A DNA stretch of 12,753 nt. Source: Nitrososphaerota archaeon (GTDB lineage: Archaea > Thermoproteota > Nitrososphaeria > Nitrososphaerales > Gagatemarchaeaceae). Numbering within the stretch: the first letter of the stretch is position 1; each line of letters opens with the position of its first letter. Positions 6,647-12,283 of this stretch are shown here, piece after piece. Made by a program: the position numbers and the translations under genes. The notes under the pieces are model-generated. The model was not told where the DNA came from, did no database searches, and was given only the letters and a program-made list of their open reading frames with translations. The DNA lies in NCBI GenBank assembly GCA_005877185.1, contig VBPQ01000106.1:1-12753 (forward strand). Direction: 5' to 3'.

Positions 6647-6670
6647 CTTGCAATTTCTTCATATTGCAAG
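6647..6670. promoter_or_regulatory. Perfect 8-bp dyad between divergent regulator genes
   Basis: CTTGCAAT-ttcttcat-ATTGCAAG. It lies in the 208-bp space between two divergently transcribed winged-helix genes, between their two TATA-like boxes. Spacing of the half-site centres is 16 bp, about one and a half helical turns. It is a candidate operator for either regulator. Confidence 0.5.
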
Positions 6671-6705
6671 AAGGCCGGTGTATCTCCTCCTGTTACGAAC
6701 TCAGG

Positions 6706-6713
6706 TTAAATAG
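6706..6713 (+). promoter_or_regulatory. TATA-like box of the winged-helix gene at 6753
   Basis: TTAAATAG, about 43 nt before the ATG, predicting a leader of about 18 nt that contains GGATGAG, a weak ribosome-binding candidate. Confidence 0.4.
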
Positions 6714-6752
6714 AAGGCATGGGAAACGGAAACGATTGGTTAGGATGAGCCC

Positions 6753-7067
6753 ATGAGCGATTCTGCGGGTCGACGGAACTTTGTCGAGATTGCGGCTCAG
6801 ATTCTGGCCTTGTGCAGAGAGGGTGCTAGGAGGACCCAGGTCCTCTATCGCGCCAACCTGAGCTTCCAGCAGCTCAACAAGTACACGGAGTTGCTCGAGG
6901 CTCGCGGCCTTCTGAGGTTCGATGGGGGCTCCCGGCAGTACAGAATCACCCAGCTGGGGGTGGCATTCCTCGTCGAGTACGGGGAGCTGGAGAACGCGTC
7001 CCGGACCCTCTCAGCCAAGAGGACTGTGCTGCTACAAGCCCTGGCCGGCGGTATGGGGGGTTCCTGA
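6753..7067 (+). CDS. ArnR1-like winged-helix transcription regulator, paralogue
   Basis: A 104-residue protein with the same fold and motifs as the 6018 gene: FVEIAAQILALCREGARRTQ, then VLYRANLSFQQLNKYTELLE for the helix-turn-helix, a Gly/Arg wing SRQYRITQLGVAFLVEYGE, and a C-terminal helix. Unlike its paralogue it has almost no N-terminal tail and a longer C-terminal end rich in Ala/Gly. The ATG at 6753 is chosen because the nearby ATG at 6745 is in another frame. Direct regulation of the divergent gene through the dyad at 6647-6670 is plausible but unproven. Confidence 0.85.
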   Translation: MSDSAGRRNFVEIAAQILALCREGARRTQVLYRANLSFQQLNKYTELLEARGLLRFDGGSRQYRITQLGVAFLVEYGELENASRTLSAKRTVLLQALAGGMGGS

Positions 7068-7137
7068 ATGGATTTGGTGGAGAGGCGCCGGAACGCCGGC
7101 GGCTTCTGATTCCTGATTCAGTCGCCCGGGTGGACTC

Positions 7138-7392
7138 TTGTCAGGGGCGACGACGATGGTTGGAGCGAGGGAAGCGGAACAGAGTCGCCGCCGCCCGGAG
7201 AAGAAATCCGCAGATTCTCTTTCACGCGGGGGAGCATCACCTCGGGGGATATTGAGTGACGGGGATGACGGACTCGCCTCCTCGCTTGAAATTCTGGGCA
7301 AACCCCTCAGTGCCTATGACGTGTGGAAGCTCAATTCAAGGGTGAGCGAGGTCACCGTGAGGAACAGGTACAAGGCGCTCAGACCAGCCTGA
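7138..7392 (+). CDS. Stand-alone TFB (TFIIB) C-terminal-like protein
   Basis: An 84-residue protein from TTG at 7138; an ATG at 7156 is an alternative start. Residues 1-43 are basic and low in complexity. Residues about 46-84 (DGLASSLEILGKPLSAYDVW, then KLNSRVSEVTVRNRYKALRP) match the end of the second cyclin repeat of archaeal TFB, where GLAAAALYIAG is followed by a helix and the EVTVRNRYKEL helix that contacts the BRE element next to TATA. The zinc ribbon, B-finger, first repeat and most of the second repeat are absent, whereas TFB is normally about 300 residues. It may be a decayed TFB copy or a small DNA-binding protein built from its BRE-reading helix-turn-helix. Confidence 0.6.
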   Translation: MSGATTMVGAREAEQSRRRPEKKSADSLSRGGASPRGILSDGDDGLASSLEILGKPLSAYDVWKLNSRVSEVTVRNRYKALRPA

Positions 7393-7645
7393 AACTGTGA
7401 CTCGGTCCTTCGCTCTCTCGGTCGTGCCCCAATGACTCGTGTAACCGTGGCTGCTCGTAGAATATAGAACGCGCGCACATTTCTGGCCAGCCTAGAGCCT
7501 AGGTCCGCGGCCTGCAGCGCAATGAAAACCAGGACCGTCTTCGGATGCCAAAATGAGAGGCGGGGTGGAGTGTATCGTCAAGCAAAGAACTCGTTCAGCA
7601 TGTCTACATCTGAGATGAAGGTATCAATACGAGATCTTGACCACC
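7393..7645. other. Intergenic stretch without a recognised gene
   Basis: The 253 bases between the TFB-like gene and the end of VapC module 3 hold only short broken frames. A minus-strand reading near 7580-7640 (RIDTFISDVDMLNEFFA then TGA) could be a coding remnant but has no context. No RNA fold or repeat was recognised. Confidence 0.5.
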
Positions 7646-8041
7646 CTAGAACCACTTTGTACGAATCCCCAGGGTTTTGAAGTGAGGATCGTCTGTAATG
7701 ACATACTCCGCCGCGCCCAGTTTGACGAATGAAGCGATCAACGCGTCTGCAATCGGCACGTTTTGATGCGAAAGCAGCATGCTCCCAGCGACCAAGGCCT
7801 CCTCCTCATCCAGCGCCATCGTTCGCATACCCATATCTTTCAGCAGACGCATCCTGACTCTTGCGGCATCTTCGCCCATTCTAGGACCAGCAATCTTGAG
7901 GAACTCAGCCAAAATGATAGATGGTGCGAGTAGATGTCTCTCAATTTCTTTCTTTGTCAGGTCTTCAATTTTTTTCTTTGCCTCTTCGCTAGGTGGAAAC
8001 TGCAGCGTGAGCAACAAGCGTGTGTCGGCTACGCCTGTCAG
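7646..8041 (-). CDS. vapC: VapC toxin, PIN-domain ribonuclease (module 3), non-canonical start
   Basis: A PIN protein of about 131 residues. The catalytic residues are Asp in GVADTRLLLTLQFPP, Glu in APSIILAEFLKIAG, Asp in VPIADALIASFVK and Asp in YVITDDPHFKTLG. The first TTG in frame (8017) would drop the first catalytic Asp, so the start must lie upstream. Between the in-frame TGA near 8062 and that Asp there is no ATG, GTG or TTG. The CTG at 8041 overlaps the antitoxin stop as CTGA, exactly where most VapBC operons have ATGA or GTGA. Either CTG is used, or a point mutation removed the start and the toxin is silent. The rest is full length and intact. Confidence 0.85.
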   Translation of the reverse strand: MTGVADTRLLLTLQFPPSEEAKKKIEDLTKKEIERHLLAPSIILAEFLKIAGPRMGEDAARVRMRLLKDMGMRTMALDEEEALVAGSMLLSHQNVPIADALIASFVKLGAAEYVITDDPHFKTLGIRTKWF

Positions 8042-8274
8042 CGCCAGTCTCTCCGCAACCGGTCGAGTTCACGAATGACCTGCTTGTGCGTCTCTTCGCC
8101 CACAACTTTCCCGCCTTTCAACGGAGGGGCGGGCTTCAGGACTATTGCCCCCCTCTGCTCCTCGACTTCAAGGAGGGATCCCTCTTCGATTCCAAGCCTA
8201 GCTCTAATCACTGATGGTATGGTCACCTGCCCTTTCCGTTTAACTCGCACTTGGGACGACTTGCTCACAGTCAT
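8038..8274 (-). CDS. vapB: VapB antitoxin, AbrB/SpoVT type (module 3)
   Basis: A 78-residue protein. Residues 7-50 are the AbrB DNA-binding hairpin: VRVKRKGQVTIPSVIRARLG, then IEEGSLLEVEEQRGAIVLKP. The tail (KGGKVVGEETHKQVIRELDR and LRRDWR) should bind and neutralise the PIN toxin encoded next, whose start overlaps its stop. Compared with VapB of module 1 the fold is the same but the sequences are clearly diverged outside KGQVTIP, so the modules look independently acquired and not recently duplicated. The ATG at 8274 sits directly behind an imperfect dyad. Confidence 0.9.
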   Translation of the reverse strand: MTVSKSSQVRVKRKGQVTIPSVIRARLGIEEGSLLEVEEQRGAIVLKPAPPLKGGKVVGEETHKQVIRELDRLRRDWR

Positions 8275-8276
8275 AC

Positions 8277-8288
8277 GATTCGCGAGTC
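8277..8288 (-). promoter_or_regulatory. Imperfect 12-bp dyad, likely operator of module 3
   Basis: GATTCGCGAGTC: five of six base pairs are symmetric. It lies between the TATA-like TTAAGTA (minus strand, 8296-8290) and the vapB ATG at 8274, the same arrangement seen in modules 1 and 4. The TATA-to-ATG distance of about 21 nt is slightly short. Confidence 0.42.
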
Positions 8289-8437
8289 CTACTTAACCGT
8301 TCGTTCTCTTCTCTTGCTGCATCATGAACCAATAGACTGGCATGCTCGGATTTATCACGTCGCTTCCGAACAAGGAAAGGCCGCCAATCGTGATGGGACG
8401 ACGGCTCAGAAAGGGACCGGTTCAGCCTCAGTGCAGG

Positions 8438-8444
8438 TTATATG
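8438..8444 (+). promoter_or_regulatory. TATA box of the aspartic protease gene
   Basis: GGTTATATGC, centred 25 nt before the ATG at 8466, which predicts a leaderless mRNA beginning at that ATG. The ATG at 8442 lies inside this box and is therefore not the start. Confidence 0.6.
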
Positions 8445-8465
8445 CGGGATTCACTTCACATACCA

Positions 8466-8817
8466 ATGGGAATCACGAAGACTATTGTCATCTTCCCGGG
8501 CCCAACGAAGCATGTTAAGGTGGAGCCTATCGTTGATGAAGGTTCGATCCTGACATGGGTGCGGAGCGACCGGCTCAAAGGGATAGGTTTCAAGCCGAGG
8601 AGGGAGAAGGATTTTCACACGATTGAAGGTAGAATCCCGCGTAGAAAGACAGGGCCGGCCACAATACGTTACGACTGGGCGAAGGCAGACGTTGAGGTAG
8701 TCTTTGGCAAGGACACGGACGCAGAGGTGTTGGGTGTTTCTGCCCTGGAGAGTTTCGGGGTTCCAGGATGATCCTGTCTCGACTCAACTTCGGCGTTCGA
8801 GCATCCTGGCGGTTTAA
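8466..8817 (+). pseudogene. Retropepsin-like clan AA aspartic protease, frameshifted near the C terminus
   Basis: The reading from ATG 8466 (MGITKTIVIFPGP) matches the small single-domain aspartic proteases of archaea and bacteria: a first strand pair, the catalytic motif IVDEGSILTWV, a flap-like segment (KDFHTIEGRIPRRKTGPATI), and the final VVFGKDTDAEVLGVSALESF with the hydrophobic-hydrophobic-Gly psi element. The catalytic triplet is DEG where DTG or DSG is usual; Asp itself is present. The frame ends at 8771 just after GVPG, but the next frame continues DDPVSTQLRRSSILAV to TAA at 8817, the tail expected in this family. One extra C at 8763-8764 explains the switch. Such proteases act as homodimers; substrate unknown. 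The truncated 101-residue form may lack the dimer-interface strand. Confidence 0.75.
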
Positions 8818-9149
8818 CAAGTCCGACTACTCTTGACCTCGACCTTCAGGTCGGGAGCTTGAACGGCCTGTATTGCTTTCTTGAATCAGAGATCTTCCGA
8901 AGGCTACTCCGCTCAGCCGCGTTGCTGACGGCTTTGGGAGAAGCGAGAGAGTCTTGGAAGAACTGGGAAGCGAGATGCGTCTTGGACCAGTTCTTCTATG
9001 ATGGATAGACGCCACGAGGGGGATGGGGTTTCCCGACGAGAGGCAGACTGACAGCGCGACGACGGTGGGGCGAGACAATACTCTTTGACCACTCCGTTCA
9101 AACCCGTCAATTCCACAATCGTTTCAAAATTTCTAGCACAGTAACCAAG
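8818..9149. other. 332-base stretch without a confident gene
   Basis: The only protein-like reading is on the plus strand from TTG 8859 to TAG 9008 (49 codons; LYCFLESEIFRRLLRSAALL then helix-like sequence ending DQFFYDG). A short continuation in another frame follows (MDRRHEGDGVSRREAD). It has no recognised family, no promoter and no neighbours in an operon, so it may be a gene remnant. Minus-strand frames here are Ser/Pro/Arg-rich and look like shadows. No repeat or RNA was seen. Confidence 0.35.
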
Positions 9150-9600
9150 CTAGGTACAGCTAGTCAGTGTGGCGGTCTGGGTCCGAGTCGCATTCAGAAA
9201 CGTGGTGGTGGTGGTGCAGCTCAGGACGCGCACCGGGACCGCGGTCTCGTAGCCTCCGGTGAGAATGGCAATTCCAACGTCGTCTCCCGCCGCCAGTTTC
9301 GACGTAGCGTTCGTGTACTGGGGCCAGGATGTGGCGCTTAGATAGACTGTTCCACCGGGCGTCAAGCTTGAAGGGAGTGTGGTGTTGAAGCCGAAGAACG
9401 TCAGTCTCGTGCCGTCCTTGAAGCTCAGGTAAATCTAACAGCCCATCGGAAGAGAGGCCGTCCCCGTGTCCTTGAGCCCGATGACGTACACATGACTCGC
9501 ATTGCTGGCTATGGGCTGGCATCTGGGGGTGACGCTTACGCAGGCGATCGCCTCGACGGCTTTCGAGTTCTTCGTGATATTCGCGTAGGTTGTAATCATA
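9150..9600 (-). pseudogene. Remnant of a pilin/archaellin-like secreted protein with internal amber codon
   Basis: The frame runs from ATG 9600 (MITTYANITKNSKAVEAIAC) through VYVIGLKDTGTASLPMGC, then a TAG at 9435-9437, then without any shift IYLSFKDGTRLTFFGFNTTL, LTPGGTVYLSATSW and a Thr-rich end to TAG at 9150. The pattern of a polar YANITKNS start, a VYVIGLKDTGT strand and an L-x-PGG-TVYL turn is that of archaeal type IV pilin-like and archaellin proteins, whose hydrophobic N-terminal helix and class III signal should precede residue 1. That helix is absent: upstream codons are an Arg-rich shadow of the opposite-strand gene. The gene is therefore truncated at its 5' end and interrupted by a nonsense codon. 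Confidence 0.62.
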
Positions 9601-9613
9601 TCAAGGACTTGTT

Positions 9614-9925
9614 GTGCTCCCCTTGGCCGGCGTCTACGTCGCCGCGGAAACGAGGTTCATATCGCTGAATGCAAACAATCTACTCCTCATCTCGGCATTC
9701 CTCCTCGCCGTTGACGTGATCCTGTTCTACCTGAACAGGGGCCACGTTCCGCAGAGAGGAGATACCTACGAAGTGGAAAAGAGGCGTCTCAGCGCAACCC
9801 GCTGGGAGGTGATCCCACCCTCTGCGCCGCCTTTCTGGGACACTGAAAAGCAGGAAAAGCTCTCACCAAGAGTGGAGCAGCGAGTTCCGCTTCCGATGAA
9901 ATTAAGAAGCGGCATTAGGCGCTAG
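9614..9925 (+). CDS. Small membrane protein, possibly 5'-truncated
   Basis: From GTG 9614 the reading gives 103 residues; the frame is open up to a TAA at 9593. Hydrophobic segments lie at about residues 1-10 and 22-42 (NNLLLISAFLLAVDVILFYL), followed by a charged cytoplasmic-looking tail with Pro and Trp (WEVIPPSAPPFW). The chain starts in the middle of a hydrophobic stretch and has no TATA-like box, so its N-terminal part is probably lost. The architecture recalls the last helices of a transporter permease, but no family can be named. It is eight bases upstream of the antiporter fragment and was probably in one operon with it. Confidence 0.45.
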   Translation: MLPLAGVYVAAETRFISLNANNLLLISAFLLAVDVILFYLNRGHVPQRGDTYEVEKRRLSATRWEVIPPSAPPFWDTEKQEKLSPRVEQRVPLPMKLRSGIRR

Positions 9926-9933
9926 ACGAGGCT

Positions 9934-10179
9934 ATGGCGGTGCAGCCTGACTACGTGATATTCGGACTCGCCGCAGGCATAATCATCATGGGTTTCGGTG
10001 GTGAGCTCTTCTTCAAGAGAACGGGAGTACCATCGTTCATCTTCCTCATCTTCGTCGGAATTCTGCTCGGGCCGGTCCTCGGCGCGATCCCCGGTCAACA
10101 GCTTCTTCCTATCCTGGGTACTGTTGCGACTCTCACCCTTATCATGGTAGTCAGAATATTTATATGGTTACGGCTATAG
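9934..10179 (+). pseudogene. N-terminal fragment of a Na+/H+ (cation:proton) antiporter
   Basis: Residues 1-74 match the beginning of CPA-family antiporters (NhaP/KefB type): VIFGLAAGIIIMGFGGELFF, then KRTGVPSFIFLIFVGILLGP, then LLPILGTVATLTLIMV, which are the first helix, the conserved RTG-x-P-x-x-x-FL-x-x-GILLGP loop/helix, and the start of the third helix. At about 10150 the match stops; the next expected motif (an acidic-Gly-Gly-Leu segment) is missing, and the frame runs a few codons into the promoter of VapBC module 4 (RIFIWLRL). Full antiporters have about 400 residues, so this is roughly one fifth of the gene and cannot function. Confidence 0.8.
10157..10167 (+). promoter_or_regulatory. 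TATA box of VapBC module 4
   Basis: ATTTATATGG-like sequence about 40 nt before the GTG at 10202, predicting initiation near 10189, just past the dyad. Confidence 0.55.
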
Positions 10180-10188
10180 CACTATAGC
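10173..10188 (+). promoter_or_regulatory. Perfect inverted repeat, likely operator of module 4
   Basis: GCTATAG-ca-CTATAGC, a 7-bp perfect dyad with a 2-nt spacer immediately downstream of the TATA box. It is positioned to block polymerase when bound and is probably the antitoxin's own operator. Confidence 0.6.
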
Positions 10189-10201
10189 AACGCCGACCAC
10201 T

Positions 10202-10387
10202 GTGCAGGTGAGCGAGGAGACAAGGAAGCTTCTGGACGGCTTGAAGAGGGAGTTGGGGCTTAAGAGCTATGATGAAGTGATCAAGAAGCTGGTCAAATCG
10301 AAGCACGGCATGCCGGGATCGCTTTTCGGCGCATGCAGGGGCTCGTTGCCTTTCAGACGAGAGCCCGAGGCAGAGCATGAACTCTAG
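10202..10387 (+). CDS. VapB-type antitoxin (module 4)
   Basis: A 61-residue protein starting at GTG 10202 (a second GTG at 10208 is possible). Residues 1-32 (VSEETRKLLDGLKRELGLKS, YDEVIKKLVKSK) form a ribbon-helix-helix-like DNA-binding unit of the archaeal VapB kind, followed by MPGSLFGACRGSLPFRRE and an acidic end. The short Gly-Ser-Leu-Phe/Gly motif followed by a Pro-Phe-basic segment is usual for the toxin-binding tail in this family. It differs in fold from the AbrB antitoxins of modules 1 and 3. Its stop overlaps the toxin start by 11 bases. Confidence 0.82.
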   Translation: MQVSEETRKLLDGLKRELGLKSYDEVIKKLVKSKHGMPGSLFGACRGSLPFRREPEAEHEL

Positions 10388-10784
10388 ATTCGTCATCGAC
10401 ACCCATTCTTGGGTGGAGTACCTTCTTGGCTCAAAGGGAGGGGAGAAGGCTAGGGAGTACATCGAAGGTGGAAACGGATTAACTCCTTCGATAGTCCTGG
10501 CCGAGCTGAGGAGGTGGTATCTGAAGGAAATCGAAGCGGGGCGCCGTCATGAATTGGAGATGCAGAAGCACATGGCTTTCATAGAGTCGGTAACTCAGGT
10601 AGTCCCCCTGGACGCTTCGCTCGCGCTCAAAGCAGGCGAGACGGACTTTCTCATGAAGAAGAGGATTAGGCGTTGGCCTCTGGCGGACTCGGTGATTTAC
10701 GCGACTGCAAAGTCCCGTGCTGCCCAGGTGGTGAGTGGAGACCCTCACTTCAAGGGCTTGGAAGACGTGATCTTCGTCGGTTGA
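10377..10784 (+). CDS. vapC: VapC toxin, PIN-domain ribonuclease (module 4)
   Basis: A 135-residue, intact PIN toxin. The four acidic ligands are Asp-8 (RFVIDTHSWVEYLLG), Glu-43 (TPSIVLAELRRWYL), Asp-104 (WPLADSVIYATAKS) and Asp-122 (VVSGDPHFKGL). The ATG at 10377 overlaps the antitoxin gene and puts the first Asp at residue 8, as usual. Expected to cut RNA when the antitoxin is degraded; target unknown. The module replaces the rest of an antiporter gene, so it seems to have been acquired by insertion or by a deletion that fused to it. Confidence 0.93.
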   Translation: MNSRFVIDTHSWVEYLLGSKGGEKAREYIEGGNGLTPSIVLAELRRWYLKEIEAGRRHELEMQKHMAFIESVTQVVPLDASLALKAGETDFLMKKRIRRWPLADSVIYATAKSRAAQVVSGDPHFKGLEDVIFVG

Positions 10785-10833
10785 GAAGGCATCAGGCGGA
10801 GCCGTTGTAATTCAGTAATCCAACCTCTCCTCT

Positions 10834-10876
10834 GATATTGATCGATTACGCCGATAGTCTCTCCATATTCAATATC
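10834..10876. repeat. Inverted repeat downstream of VapBC module 4
   Basis: GATATTGA (10834-10841) and TCAATATC (10869-10876) are perfect complements separated by 27 nt. It lies in the 200-bp space between the end of vapC and the end of the ATPase remnant. It could form a weak stem at the transcript ends or be chance; no U-tract follows. The rest of 10785-10985 holds no recognised gene. Confidence 0.3.
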
Positions 10877-10985
10877 GAGAAGCAGATGCCGATTTCCTTG
10901 GTATCGGATCTTTCGCAAATCTTGGCTGCTGACTCACTACCCTCTCAGCAACGTGTCGCTTCACGGTGAAATTGCTATCGAGGTA

Positions 10986-11420
10986 CTACTTGCCGTGACG
11001 TCTTCCCCTCATTTCTCTCACTGTGGTCTCCGATGAGGTAGCGACGGAGGGCTTGACGGCTTCGATTTGCATCGAACTCACGGGCGTCTCCCACTCGAGC
11101 GCATACGCGGGAACGACCTCGACCCCCTTCCTCGAAAACCTGTCAGAAAGGGACACGATCATCCTCTTCCGCGACCCGATCCTGGTAGCCACCCGCGCCA
11201 GCTTGTCCACGTCCCTCTCGTCCGCGCCGCTCTTGACCTCAACAGCGACATCCCCGCCGCCTAGAATCGCGTCAACCTCCACCCGTCCCTGCCTATAGTA
11301 GTGAGTCGCACCCAGCGCGTTGATAACGTACGTCTCGAGCACTCCTCCCGACTCCCTCTGGAAGGCCTGCCTCGAGACAGCCCTGATCAGAGAAGTCGTC
11401 GCCGGGTAGTACCGCCTCAA
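10986..11420 (-). pseudogene. C-terminal part of the split AAA_14/DUF4143 ATPase
   Basis: In the frame one base off from the ATPase gene this reads RKLRRYYPATTSLIRAVS, then GGVLETYVINALGATHYYRQ, VEVDAILGGGDVAVEVKSGA and a basic tail. The YYPAT-x-x-L segment and the GR-VEVDAIL-x(n)-VAVEVKSG pattern are those of the DUF4143 C-terminal domain, which has a restriction-nuclease-like fold (Asp, then Glu-x-Lys). Both nuclease-like residues are present. A TTG at 11420 exists and could restart translation, giving 144 residues, but independent expression is unsupported. The domain normally belongs to the same chain as the ATPase at 11417-12232. Confidence 0.78.
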
Positions 11421-12232
11421 TTTGCGCGAGGAAGAGAGCGGAGGTACTTTGCGACCGTGATCCTGCTGGCGCCGAACTCCCTCGCGAGTTCGTTCAGGTT
11501 AGCGGTCCCCCCAGGCCTGGATACGAGGGCCGCGAAAAGCCTTCCGAGGAGGAGCGTATCCCGCGCGCCCAGCAGTGCGGGGAAGTCTCTGAGGAGCACT
11601 CTGTCTACCACTGAGTTCCTGACGTATTCCGCCACCCTCTCCTCGTCTTCCCAGCCAGCGACCTCAGGGAAACCCGACTTCGCCAGGTAGTCGTGGAAGA
11701 TGGGCTCCAGCCTGCTGGTTGGCTCCCCCCCCGGCTTCACATCTCCCCTCGCCTCGGCGAATTCCCTGAAAGACATCGGATAGACCTCGACGAAGAAGAA
11801 GCGCCCCGCCAGGCTCTCAAGCGTCTTCCCAGAAACGAGGAGGGATGATGAGCCCGAGAGATCGGACAACCAGTCCCGCGAATACTGGACCTCGTCCAGC
11901 ATTATGTGGACCTTCCCCGCCCTGTCGAGAGGCTTCTTCAGCACCGTCCTCTCGTACGCCTCCAGAACCTCCTTCGCCCCCTCCCCTCTCTCCTCGAACG
12001 AGAAGTAGAGGACCCCGCTCGGTTCAGTCTCCTGAATGATTTTCCTGATGAGCTGGTATAGTATTGTGGATTTCCCCACCCGCCTCAGACCGGTGAGGAC
12101 GACGGCTTGCCTGTATCCCAGCAGCCGGGAGACAGATTCGAAGGGCCTCCTGTGGTACGCCGGGGCGAGGGCGTCCCTGACCGTCCCCGTAGACCACCAT
12201 TCGTTGAACCTCTCTAGGTCTTCCTTCTTCAT
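11417..12232 (-). pseudogene. AAA_14 ATPase (archaeal DUF4143 family), N-terminal part
   Basis: Residues 48-56 are Walker A (GLRRVGKST), 108-116 Walker B (VHIMLDEVQ), followed by YSRDW. The family then has about 15-25 residues of helix and strand before the SGSSS motif; here SRDWLSDL runs straight into SGSSSLLVSGKTLESLAG, so the strand next to Walker B, near 11858, is deleted in frame. The later FFFVEVYPMSFREFAEARG and YLAKSGFPEV segments and the winged-helix part (LNELAREFGASRITVAKYLR) are present. After SLPRAN the frame stops at 11417, while the C-terminal domain continues in another frame with about 20-25 residues missing at the junction. Family members are about 440 residues and often lie in mobile or variable regions. 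Function is unsettled; with the strand removed, ATP hydrolysis is doubtful. Confidence 0.82.
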
Positions 12233-12236
12233 GTTG

Positions 12237-12283
12237 GAATCATACGATATACCAATAATTAATCTTTTGGTATATCGTGATTC
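12237..12283. promoter_or_regulatory. Large palindrome enclosing the ATPase TATA box
   Basis: ACGATATACCAA (12244-12255) and TTGGTATATCGT (12267-12278) are perfect 12-bp complements with an 11-nt AT-rich spacer. Beyond them GAATC (12237-12241) and GATTC (12279-12283) extend the pairing by five after a 2-base bulge. The spacer holds the likely TATA box (12254-12262, minus strand TTAATTATT), 26 nt from the ATPase ATG, so the transcript would be leaderless. A related ATATATCG follows at 12286-12293. A dimeric repressor bound here would cover the TATA box from both sides. Confidence 0.7.

Noticed and set aside
8442..8465. ATG at 8442 as start of the aspartic protease
   Set aside because: It falls inside the TATA box GGTTATATGC; the ATG at 8466 is at leaderless distance and begins at the usual family N terminus.
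10785..10985. Minus-strand reading with QDLRKIRYQGNRHLLLDI
   Set aside because: No start codon follows the upstream stops, it overlaps the end of vapC on the other strand, and no family fits.
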